In this document: piece after piece, positions 11,301 to 20,790 of the stretch
Position numbering within the stretch: position 1 is the first letter of the stretch
Layout: every line of letters starts with the position of its first letter
Source: Parachlorella kessleri
Taxonomy: Eukaryota > Chlorophyta > Trebouxiophyceae > Chlorellales > Chlorellaceae
Direction: 5' to 3'
Assembly: GCA_001598975.1 (NCBI GenBank)
Contig: BBXU01001805.1
Coordinates: 1-23,996, forward strand
Length of the DNA: 23,996 bases
Program-made: the position numbers and the translations under genes
Notes under the pieces: generated by a model
Database searches by the model: none
What the model was told of the DNA's origin: nothing
The model's input: only the letters and a program-made list of their open reading frames with translations

Positions 11301-14300
11301 GAAACTCCTTTCAGGTAGACCTTAGCTTATCTTGGGGAGAGGAATTACTGGCTCAGCACTCAGGCAAGACTCAGTACTGGATCAGAACTCAGGCAAGCCC
11401 CAGAGCATAACTGCATTGCCCCTGTCACCACAGTTCACCGTCACCTCTGTTCGCACGACCAGCCACCCTAATAAAGACTCAGGCTCATTCTGCATCCAGC
11501 CCTGTCAGTCCAGCCCAGCTCTCAAGCCCTGTTCGCACTACCTGCCACCCATGCTAATTACTCATAACTGCCTCCACCACCAACAAAAGCCGTAGTCTGG
11601 CGCTGTGGCCAAGGCACCCTTCCCTGCCTGCCCCTGAGGTCCACATGCATGGCCCCAGGTGAACCCCAGGGTAGTGGGTCCAGCAGATCACACCGTCACA
11701 TCTGTTACCACAAGCCTAGGCCCCGTTTTTTGTAGAACTTGTTTAAGGGGCGCCTAACACTTGCTTGCACCTTATTTGGTGACAACACCGGTATATGGCC
11801 TGGGTTTCTGGGGCCTGTTCAGCCACTGCCCATGCCCCTTGTCTCGATCTTCCCCCACCTGACTGAAATTTTGAGAATGTGTGACCAGTTATAAGCCTTG
11901 CAGTTGGTCAGAGTCGGAGAGCGCTGCTGAGGGCGCAGTGGTTATGATTTAGGGCAACTAAATACACACTGATATCCCACTCTTAACTACTAACCTGACC
12001 GCCACAGGGTTTCTACCAGTTGAGCTTTGTTGCATGTGCCTTTGAGGTGTCTGCCTGTAAGGTGTCCACCCATTGCAGATTCACGAGCCCATCCTGACCC
12101 GCGATGATGGGGCGACCCTGGAGGCTGATTTCGGCGCCTGCTATGCTTCGCTGGCAGGCGCCGGGGTGCCCATCAACCTGGTGGTTTACTACGACGATGT
12201 GTCAGGTGACTAACTGGCACGCCATTGGTGTTGGCCATTGTGCTTAGATGGCATGGGCAGGGCTTCCCATTCTCCATGCGTGTCATAAGGATGGATCAGG
12301 TGGCCAGTGGTACAATTTTGGAGGCTGAAGGCTGGGCTCGTAAGCGGCTTTTTCAAGATTGCTGGTCATGCGGCTAGGGTTGCGTGACGAGTGTCTATGT
12401 TGGCAGGTATGGTAACCAACGTAGGTGGTCTTAGCAGGATATGCATAGCACGGGGGAGTTATGCGTAAACTTCGACCACTCTTGCTGAAGACAGATGGCT
12501 TCTTGCAAGTCCGGGTGGCCCAGCATCCCATCCCTGCTGGCGTAGTGTGTACCACACTGCTTCTCTCACGCAGAAATGCTGGGCAAGTTGTGGGGTGTGA
12601 AGTGCAGCTGCTGAGGCTGCCGCCATCGTTATCGGTCCTTCTTGACCATGCGTGCTACGCATGCACGCCCGCTTACAGTGTTGCCATGCAGAGGCTTCCG
12701 GGAGATCGAGCATCTCCCCCCATCTTTTTCCAGTTCTCAATCCAACGTTGATTTGGACGACATAACCACCCACCCTTTCTAGTGAACAGTGGTTGGCCAC
12801 TGGCTGGTGCAGTGATCCATGGCAGCCATCCCACTGGGCTTTGCGCCCCACCCTCAAGAGTTATGCTGTGCCATGGCATCTGCTCGCTGCCACCTGTTGC
12901 TGCAGAGGCGACCTACAAGTGGCTGGTGCAGCTGCCGGTGGCTGCGGTCTCTCTGGACTTCAAGGGCGTGCCCGGCAATGACCAGGGCTGCCACACCGCC
13001 CGCCTGATCGCCAAGCATGGTTTCCCGCAGGCAAGGGTCCGATGTGTCACTGTGCTGCAAGGCTGTGACGTGCTGCCGTGCCCTGTTGGCACAGCTTATA
13101 CGGTCTGCGTGGGACTGGCCTGGTCTATGCTGCTGGTTTGGGCTTGACATTTGTAGGCCTGTGTGTATCCCTCCTAGCCCTGCAGAGTCGTAGCTGAAGA
13201 ATGCATGGGTAAGTCAAGCCTGTCGTGGCAAGGGTTGACCTAGCATTTGCTGGCTTTGCCTGCTTTAGAAAGCTCGTGGTAGTTGGCCAGTGTGCGAGCT
13301 GGACAGCCTGCCTGACCCCCTCGCTAAGGCATACATGCATTGTAGATTGATGGAACTTAGCCACTGTCTGCAGGACAAGCGCCTGGGCGCGGGGCTGATT
13401 GATGGCCGCGCCATCTGGGCCGATCAGGGCGAGGCCGCTGCCATGCTGGCCGCGCTGCGCGCCAGGCTGGGGCCCGACCAGCGCATCTGCCTGCAGACGT
13501 CCACGCCCCTGCAGCATGTGCCGTACGACAAGCGGTCCGAGGAGGGGCATCTGCCTGCCGCGCTGCTGTGCCGCATCGCCTTTGCCCAGCAGAAGGCCCA
13601 GGTGGGTCTGCTGCCCGGTGGTATGGGTTGGACAGTACATCCTCCAGTACCTGGTACTGCATGGCATTCTGCTGCCCTCAGTCATGGCTCCTGCAATGCT
13701 CCAGTGCCTGTATGGCTGCTTCTGGGGACACCGTTTGGCTGCTCGTGGCTGGTGATCACTGGCAGACGTGCACACACAAGTGCAGCAAGTGGTGCTGGAT
13801 CCGGTTTTCTTGCAAACCCTCGCCTGTAGGTGGCCTGCGGCCCCATCCTCTTCCCTGCTGTTCCCCCGGCGGCACCGGCGCGCTGACACTGTTACCCCGT
13901 ATGCAAGTGGCAGTGCACCCCACCCCAGCACACTGCCTCTCCATCAGGTCACTTTTTCCCTTCTCAGGAGCTGGCTGGCACTGTCGCGACCCTCCGGACC
14001 TCCCCCCCAGGCTCAATCCCCGCCCTCAACCTGGGCCTGTGGACTGGGGCCGCCCCGACCCCAGCAGAGCTCCAGTTTAAGCCGGAGCTGTTCTTTAGGA
14101 GCGAGGCGTACGAGGGCCGCAGGGGGCGGCAGCCGTGCTTCCCGCCGTTCCCCACCACCACCATTGGCAGCTTCCCGCAGACGCCGGCCATCCGCCGCGC
14201 GAGGCTGCAGTTCAAGAAGGGAGCGCTGAGGTAGGGAGGAGCCGGGGACATGTTTGAGTGTGGGGGGGGGGGATGTGCTAGTGGAGTGGAGGCTTCCTCA

Positions 14301-17300
14301 GCCGCATCATCCACTCCTGCAACCTTGGTTGGTGTTTCTCTGCCCCCACAGACTAGGGATTTTGATAACCAAATTTGTTTCTCTAACGGGCGGTGTAAGT
14401 CCCCCAACAAACCCCTTGCAAGACCGGGAGAACCTCGCATGACGGGCCTGCTGTGCCCTGCCGTGCCGTGCAGCCCTGAGGAGTACCGTGAGCGCATGGC
14501 CGCGGAAATCGGCTTTGCCATCGGCGCACAGGCAAGCAAAGGCGCGGAGTGCCCGCTGGTGGTGTAGCATGGCTTGCCCACTCAGTGGGTTTGTGGATGA
14601 CATAAGGATTACCTCCTCATGGGTGGCGGGCTGCTCTCTGCACCAGTAGTGGCCATGGCTGTACACCCAGCATACTGCAAGCCGTGGTGGCGAAGCGCCT
14701 GGTAGTCAGTAGTTCGTTGGTCGCCCTGCATCTATCTATTGGCAGCATGGCTGCTTGTAGGCCATGGCTCAAGGTCACTTACCCCACCCAGTATTATTGT
14801 CGCATGGAACATTCTTAGTATATTCTTTGTCACGCAGGAGGCTCTGGGGCTGGATGTGCTGGTCCACGGGGAGCCAGAGCGCTCAGACATGTGAGTGCCA
14901 GGACCTTACTTGCTGCCAGGCTTTTGCCCAGATTGGCATGCCACATTGTATGGCCTGGTGGCTGCTACCTGCATCTGACCTGCGGTGGGCCGGTGGGCAA
15001 GGCTTTGTACATGGGCTGATCCGTGGTGGCAGCACAGTCTCCCTTGCTCCTTGGGTGTTCTGTCAGGCCCGGTAGCCTGCTTGGCCGAGGGTGTGACAGC
15101 CTGCGCCTGGTGCTGTGTGTGGACCTTCTCCGGGCGGTGGCGGACTAGACTGTCACCCAACCCGCTCCTCCGTGCACTCGCTGGAGCATGTACGCGGCTG
15201 AAATTGTCGTCAGCCAGTACGTTAAGACTGCCACCGCCAAGCAAGGAGTCCAACCCTTGATCTGCGGGGTGGAGGAACGGCTGCCCCAGTGGGCCAGCTG
15301 GGTGGCCCACTCTCCTCGGTAGTGTGGGTGGCCACTGCCACAACCACCTACCCCACCCTACCTGCATCCCGCCTGTCATCCCTTCTCCGGCATGTTGTGG
15401 TGTGTGTGCAGGGTGGAGTACTTTGGGCTGAAGCTGGCCGGCTTCCATTTCACCGAGAACGGCTGGGTGCAATCCTACGGCTCCCGCTACGTGCGGCCCC
15501 CCATCATTGCAGGAGACGTCAGGTGGGCATAGCCTGGTTTAGCGGGCTGGGAAGCAACCCAGGGCAGACCCAAGGGGGCCATACCTAGCGTTTTTCATTT
15601 GAGCACCTGTGTGCCCCAGCACGATGCTCGGGTTGCAGGCTGTAATTGCATGTGGTATCACCAAGCTGCAGTGACACATGCACGTGGCAGCACTCCGCAA
15701 GCTTGCAGTGAGCTCTGCCGACAGTAGCCAGCGTGCTTAGCACCCGACCCTGCTCCTGCCACCTCATCCTAGTGTCCGACCGTCCCCCCCCTCCAGTTTT
15801 GTGACTGAATACCCGACAGGGCTGACGGCCGGGTAGGTACCTAGCAGCTATAGCTGTCCATGCAGCGGGCCGGCCCTGCTGATGCTGATGAGCATTTGAC
15901 TGGGGTTTGTGTGGACTGCAGGCAGGCTGGAGCCCATGACGGTCCATAAGTCCTGCTATAGCTGTCCATGTAGGGGCCCTGCTGAACCCTTCCTGAATCC
16001 TTACATTTTTTTTGCTGCAGCCGGGCTGGAGCCCATGACGGTTCATGAGTACCTGCTAGAGCTGACCATGTAGGGGCCCTGCTGAAATCTCCGCACCTTT
16101 TTGTGCTGCAGCCGGCTGGAGCCCATGACGGTCCATGAGTACCTGATTGCCCAGGGGCTGACCACCAAGCCGGTGAAGGGCATGCTCACGGGTGGGTGTG
16201 AACCAGACAGCAGGGGACGGAGAGGGGACAGAGTCCAGGGGGAAGGGCATATTCTAGTCGCCTAAGAGACTGACTGACCTGTGGCGGTTTATCTTTCTTT
16301 CTCCCTGACCTGTGGCGCTTGCACCTTTATTAAGGCGCTACTGATGGGGCATCACACGAAATGGCACCAGCGGTGACAATGGCAAGGCTGTGGCCGGCCT
16401 CTGGCCTTTTCACTACCGTTGACTTTTCATCACCTTGCTCGTACCCTTCCCCGGGCCTCGTATGCCAGTGTCATGACGGGCAAGCTTTGGGCCAGGCATC
16501 ATCAAAGCTCCTTGGTGCTAACCCCCTTCTCCCCTCCCCCCTCCCCATCTCCTCCCTCCTCGCCACAGGCCCCGTGACCATCCTGCAGTGGAGCTTTGTG
16601 CGCACCGACGTGTCGCGCAAGGCGCAGGCGCTCCAGATCGCGGCCGCGCTGCGCGGGGAGGTCGAGGACCTGCAGGCTGCCGGCTGCCGCATCATCCAGG
16701 TGGGGTGCACGCTGTAGAAGATGTGTGTGTGGTGGTGGTGTGTGTGAGGGGGGGGGAGGCGCACTCTACTTCCATGCTGTGATTTCCAGCCTGGACCACC
16801 GCCCATGAGCACTGGGCTTGCGTGGGCGTGCCCAAAAGCAGTTGCATGATCGCCACACCCAAACGGATGCGTCCCCATGGCACCCCTGCCTCAAGTGATG
16901 ATCCAGGCGGAGAGCCCGCCATACCTGGCGTTGCTGCCCTGTAGCCGACAGGCGGTCCCACCGTCTTGGAATTCCCTACAAAAGTTCCTCGTGCGCGTCA
17001 AACACCTGCCAGGTGATGTGTGCAGGTAGACGAGCCTGCCCTGCGCGAGGGCCTGCCCCTGAAGCACGAGCGCTGGGCACCCTACCTGGACTGGGCGGTC
17101 AACGCTTTCCGCCTCGCGACCGCGGTGGCTCGCCCGGACGTGCAGGTGGGGCGGGGAGCCGGAGCGCCACCTGCCTGCAAGGCCTGACCCTCTCTGACTA
17201 TTTGTGTGTGCGCGCAAGTGTTTGGCTGTGTGCGTGCGTGCGCGCAAGTGTTTGGCTGGGTGCGTGTGTGTGTGTGTCAGCCAGCATTGTAGGCAGCCCT

Positions 17301-19396
17301 GGTAGGGGAGATCAGGGGTAGCCCTGCCTGCGTTTGCGACTGGAGGTATGGCGTGTGTGCTCTAGCATTGCCGCGCCGGGCACCGCCAGCAAGGCCTTGT
17401 GAAGCCTACCTACTCCAGGCCGGCACCCACACGTGTGCCAGTATGTGTTTGCTGTAAACCTGCGTAGAAGCTTCTGGCTTCCCTGAAGAGAGAGCCCTCA
17501 TGCCTGCTGCAGGTTGTCACTCACCTGTGCTACTCGGACTTTGAGGACATCATGGGAGCGATTGACGCCATGGACGGTAGGTGTTGATGTGCTAGTAGAG
17601 GCTGTGCACCCAGCATATAGCAAGGCGCACCAGCGGCAATGCAGAATGTGAAAATGCAAAAGTTGCCCCTCCCAGATTCGAACCCTGATGTCCTAGCAGG
17701 TGTACGCAGTTGTCGGGTCCCGCCCCGCTGGCCAGTGGCAGCCTGCAACAAACTCAAAAACCCAATAGGCGCAACCTGGACCGCGCTTGCATGCCCGTGG
17801 TACTTCTTCTCACACCTCAGGACACTGAGTAGCCCACCCTACAGACGATGTGCTGACCATTGAGAACAGCATCTCGCACCTCATGGTATCAGATACCCCC
17901 CCCCCCCCTACCCCCGCCCCTGCAGCTGATGTGCTGACCATTGAGAACAGCCGCAGCGGCAACGAGATGATCGCTGCCCTGGCCGCCTCGGGCTACCGCC
18001 GCGACGTGGGGCCGGGCGTGTTTGACGTGCACACCCCCGTGGTGCCCACCGTGGGCTTCATGCTGGGCAAGCTGCGCTCCTACATGGAGGTGAGTGAGTG
18101 AGGGTGGTGGTGGTGGTGTGTGTGTGGTGGGGGGGGCGGGTGTTCGCTTCTGCAGCATTCTCTGCGCTCCTACATGGAGGTGAGCATGGGCCCGGGTGAT
18201 GTATGTGATCATCTGCTAGTGGCGGCTGTTGTGGGGTGCCACGGAAGGCCTCTGTTGCTGGGAAACCTGAGCTCCTCCACTATGGAGGTGAGGAGGGGTC
18301 GCGGCTGCAGCATTCTCTGGAGGCTCCCGCGGTTTGATGCGTGGATGTAGTGCCTGGCAGTGCCACTGGTGTGCTGTTTGTGTGGAAGGGCAGGCTCAGG
18401 CACGCCCTGATCCGGGGGTTAGGCCTCGATGTCGACCAGGGGCTTGGGGGTGCAGACGATAGATCTGACTGGCTGGGTCATTCTTGCTGGCGAGCTTTCC
18501 CCCCAGGGTGGGCGTGGGTTTGGTGCTGGGGATGCACTACCAGGGCGGCGTCTACTATGGGCATCTGATGGGCCTCTCGGCAGCTCTTACGCTGTGCATA
18601 CATGACTTGGACGGCTGAAGCGCCACAGCCGACTGCCCTCTGCCAGGCGTTTAGCCCAGGTGCATGCCTGCCAAATCTCAACAACTGCCAATGTTTCCAA
18701 GTCTGCCCGCCCTGCAGACCGGCATCCTTGGCGGGGATGCCACTCGCATCCACGTGAACCCCGACTGCGGCCTCAAGACCCGCAAGTGAGTCACCATGAG
18801 TCAGCTGCTTGGGCCAGGTCTCACACCACAGGGAGCTTGGGAGCCTTGGCTGGGTTGCACCCTACAGGACCCTGTTGGTGTGCTTCCACGCACCTAGTTG
18901 CATCAACTCCCTGTTCAGCTGGAGCTTCTGGTTGGTACTGAGCCCTCAAATAGCAGTGCCCAGCCTCAGCTAGTTCACTCACGCTGGCCTGCCGACAGAC
19001 AACCCTAGTCTACTCTAGTCTAACAGCGTACCGCCACCTGACCATGGCTGAGTCCCCCAAGTGGGGCCAACAAAAAGCCAGGATGTACTATGCCCACAAA
19101 CAACCCTAAACCTTAAATAACCCTAACCTCATCCACCCCTTCACCATATTTACAGGTGGGAGGAGGTGCTGCCTGCGCTGCGCAACATGGTGTTGGCCGC
19201 CAAGACCGCCCGCGAGGAGTACATCATCCAGCAGAAGGCGGGGGAGGGAGGGGCCCCGGTGCCGGCAGCGACGGCACAGGCCAAGGCTGGGGTTGCCCCT
19301 TCGGCTCCGCATGTAATGGCAGCAGCGGGCGAGGGTGAGGGTGGCAAGGTGACCAGTGCTGGGGGGAGGGTGCCCTGCGGTGGGTGCTGCCACTAA
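8349..19396 (+). CDS. METE: Cobalamin-independent methionine synthase
   Basis: METE transfers the methyl group of 5-methyltetrahydrofolate (polyglutamate) to homocysteine using a catalytic zinc, the last step of methionine synthesis. The 18 exons are: 8349-8388, 8575-8795, 9099-9318, 9651-9775, 12079-12205, 12906-13030, 13374-13601, 13968-14230, 14474-14531, 14838-14890, 15412-15522, 16112-16191, 16569-16699, 17026-17145, 17513-17576, 17926-18089, 18718-18785 and 19156-19396. They join without a phase break to 812 aa. N-terminal landmarks are [16 protein letters not shown] and [12 protein letters not shown]. The C-terminal catalytic barrel begins near residue 420 ([10 protein letters not shown]) and contains [31 protein letters not shown] and [12 protein letters not shown]. 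Zinc ligands are His638 and Cys640 (THLCYSDF), Glu662 (TIENSRS) and Cys727 (NPDCGLKTR), almost the same positions as in E. coli MetE. Introns after 9775, 13030 and 14531 start with GC. A Gly/Ala-rich tail of about 50 residues extends past the usual end. Confidence 0.96.
9998..10128 (+). repeat. tRNA-like core in a long hairpin, copy 1
   Basis: The tRNA-like core is 10028-10097. It has an acceptor stem of 7 pairs (TGGTGTT with AACACCG, one T-G wobble), a D arm with GGCTGATTGGTAGAGC (box A-like), a C5/G5 anticodon-type stem whose 6-nt loop has no T33, and a perfect T arm GGAGG-TTCGAAT-CCTCC containing the full box B. Outside it, CCTGCCGTGGAGCTGT (9998-10013) pairs over 16 bases with 10113-10128, then after one bulged base GCC (10015-10017) pairs with GGC (10110-10112). 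The anticodon loop makes decoding unlikely. It could be a tRNA-derived SINE-like element, a foldback element or a structured RNA. Confidence 0.75.
10571..11560 (+). repeat. Degenerate ~70-bp repeat family in METE intron 4
   Basis: At least three full members share the order catcca..cctgt, cccagctct, ccctgttcgcac, ctgccaccca, followed by an A/T-rich tail with taat or tta: about 10571-10645, 11134-11205 and 11492-11560. A partial fourth lies at about 11415-11475. They are spaced irregularly and diverged. The tRNA-like copy 2 sits between the first and second members. The family is unidentified; it could be pieces of one older transposon or a decaying minisatellite. Confidence 0.75.
10737..10866 (+). 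repeat. tRNA-like core in a long hairpin, copy 2
   Basis: This is the second copy, in the same orientation about 740 bp downstream. The core (10767-10836, plus conserved 5' and 3' spacers) differs from copy 1 at about 6 of some 97 positions. Box B reads GGTTCGAGTCC, still matching the consensus. The outer arms are unrelated to those of copy 1 yet pair with each other: CCTCTG (10737-10742) with CAGAGG (10861-10866), CTGCTGT (10746-10752) with ACAGCAG (10852-10858), and, after a bulged T, GCT (10754-10756) with AGC (10849-10851). Spacing from arms to core is the same as in copy 1. Confidence 0.75.
15845..16111 (+). repeat. Tandem partial copies of METE exon 12 (poison cassettes)
   Basis: Upstream of real exon 12 (16112-16191) intron 11 contains two further copies of its first part, each preceded by a ctgcag acceptor and sharing ggctggagcccatgacgg: copy A at 15922-15969 and copy B at 16021-16069. 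Both run into a shared tail ending at a gtagggg donor-like site (15970 and 16070). The exon-like starts are spaced 99 and 90 bp apart. A third tail remnant lies at about 15847-15885. Spliced in, copy A reads to TAA and copy B, which has an extra G, reads to TGA, each within about ten codons. They are therefore decoy or premature-stop cassettes, not coding exons. Confidence 0.8.
17655..17750 (-). repeat. Degenerate tRNA-derived remnant in METE intron 15
   Basis: Read on the minus strand, the region contains TGGCCAGC (weak box A), CAACTGC..TACACC..TGCTAGGA resembling an anticodon arm, GGTTCGAATCT (box B-like) and TTTT shortly after. GTTGC and GCAAC can close the ends. The T stem has mismatches and box A is displaced, so this is not a functional tRNA. 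It is different in sequence from the two elements in intron 4. Confidence 0.3.
17845..17925 (+). other. Partial duplicate of METE exon 16 start, alternative acceptor
   Basis: A 24-bp segment at the start of exon 16 (17928-17951, gatgtgctgaccattgagaa plus cagc) occurs identically 81 bp upstream at 17847-17870, behind a second good acceptor (ctacag, ending at 17844). The intervening 81 bp is open and in frame with exon 16. Use of the upstream acceptor would add 27 residues, including a second VLTIENS and a Pro-rich linker, just before the zinc-ligand motif. A gtatca site at 17886 could alternatively end a 41-nt cassette that shifts the frame into an early TGA. Confidence 0.7.
18156..18179 (+). 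other. 24-nt mini-exon-like copy of METE exon 16 end
   Basis: The last bases of exon 16 plus its donor (ctgcgctcctacatggag, then gtgag, at 18072-18094) recur at 18162-18184, 90 bp on. The copy now has a ctgcag acceptor in front, so 18156-18179 is bounded by AG and GT. It encodes HSLRSYME in phase 0 and could be included without a frameshift. Two decayed relatives follow: 18268-18292 (gctcctccactatggaggtgag) and 18305-18320 (ctgcagcattctctgg). Confidence 0.7.
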
Positions 19397-20790
19397 GGAG
19401 GCGGAGCTCTCACAATTGCCAACCAGAGCAGAGGCTTGTCGGTGCATGTTTGCTAGGCCCTGCAAGTAGTAGGTGCTAGTAGCAGGGTTGACAAGAAGAA
19501 GACTGGGTAGCTGGCTGCATGGGGAATGCATGGGGTGCCTTTGGAAGGTATATCATGATCATTAGTGGATATGGCTGTACTAGGTGCAGGCCCTGGCATG
19601 GTGGTTTTATTAAGGGTGGCAGGCACCGCAATCTGCCGGATAGCTGGGTTTGGTGTGCAAAGGATGCTTTGGCGTGCCACCAGTCAGCAAAAAACAGTGA
19701 TTGTTGACGTCATTAGCTAGCAGCACTGGAACATGTGGGCTATGGAAGCGCTTTCAGGACATGTGTTGTCGTTCTGAGTTTCGCCTGTAGATAAGCTTGT
19801 CGGGTAACCAGCATACCTACATAAACCAGCTGGGTGAAGAGCAATAGGGGGACAGACAGTGCATGCAAGTATCACGCCCACCCACCACATGCATTGTTCT
19901 GGGCAGTCCCACCATACCCGCGGCTAAACCTTGCTACTTTTAATAGGCAGGCTTGGACTGCTTGCCAGTCAACATGAAAATTATGCGGCCATGCACTACA
20001 CTCTACTAGCCTTACTCCTAAGTCTAAATGCCTGAGCCACTTGGCACGACCTGCATTAACAGCACAAATAGGACATCCCAAGACAAGGAGCATGAACAAA
20101 ATGAAGGAAGGGGGATCCGCTTGAACTCAAAGAACATAAAATACGGCAGACAGCCTGAATGTCGGCCCGCTTTCAGGGGGCCTTGACTGGGCCCCGAGGC
20201 CAGTCACCAGGGTTGCATAGACAACAAATGAATGAGAAGAGCATGGGCTAGCTTACCACCAAAGGGATGCAAAGATAGACATACAGCAGTGCATGTGCTC
20301 AACACTACAGTACAAAGACTGTGGTTCCATGTGGGCTCACACTAACCACAGCCTTCTCTCTCTAAGGCAAAATCCTAAGCCACGCATCACACGAAAATGC
20401 AAGGGGCGTGAAAATGTCCGATTCAATTCCATGCAGCCTGGACAGACTTGCAAGGGAGAACTGATGTACACAATAGAGACCTCTCAACCGGACAGCTAAC
20501 GCAAAAGACACAGTACCAAGCAACCTGGTGCAAAGGCTATGCTGGCCTTAGCCAGCAGGTTCATGCAAAAATGAGCAGATAGTGGGCAGCAATAACACAG
20601 GTGGTCATGCAACAGCCCGCACCTTAGCCCCGATGCAAACTGACATCTATGGCACCTAATCCTGACACCCCGCCCACGCAAGTAGAAAGACCGGGCACCG
20701 ATGCCGCCGTAGTATCAGTCGAGTATCACAGCTCATCAACAAGCCCTGCAACCATGGACTTAGCCTCTTGATCTCCAGCCCTCCTCTCCC
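19397..20790. other. Convergent intergenic region
   Basis: METE (plus) and the BTB gene (minus) end facing each other across about 1.4 kb, so both 3' UTRs lie here. I found no TGTAA on the plus strand and no reverse-complement TTACA. Short open frames on both strands resemble no family. I see no RNA gene or repeat. Confidence 0.5.

Larger units (their letters stand above)
9776..12078 (+). other. METE intron 4, 2303 bp, GC-AG, repeat-laden
   Basis: This is by far the longest METE intron. The donor is CAG followed by gcgagt and the acceptor is cattgcag; exon phase (0) confirms both ends. It carries two tRNA-like hairpin elements and a dispersed repeat family, described separately. Open frames inside it (for example minus strand 10102-10617) resemble no protein. 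From about 11600 to 12050 I see nothing recognisable. Confidence 0.85.

Noticed and set aside
13125..13931. 268-codon minus-strand open frame
   Set aside because: It lies across METE exon 7 and its introns in a GC-rich antisense frame; no family resemblance, while the plus strand has continuous METE homology.
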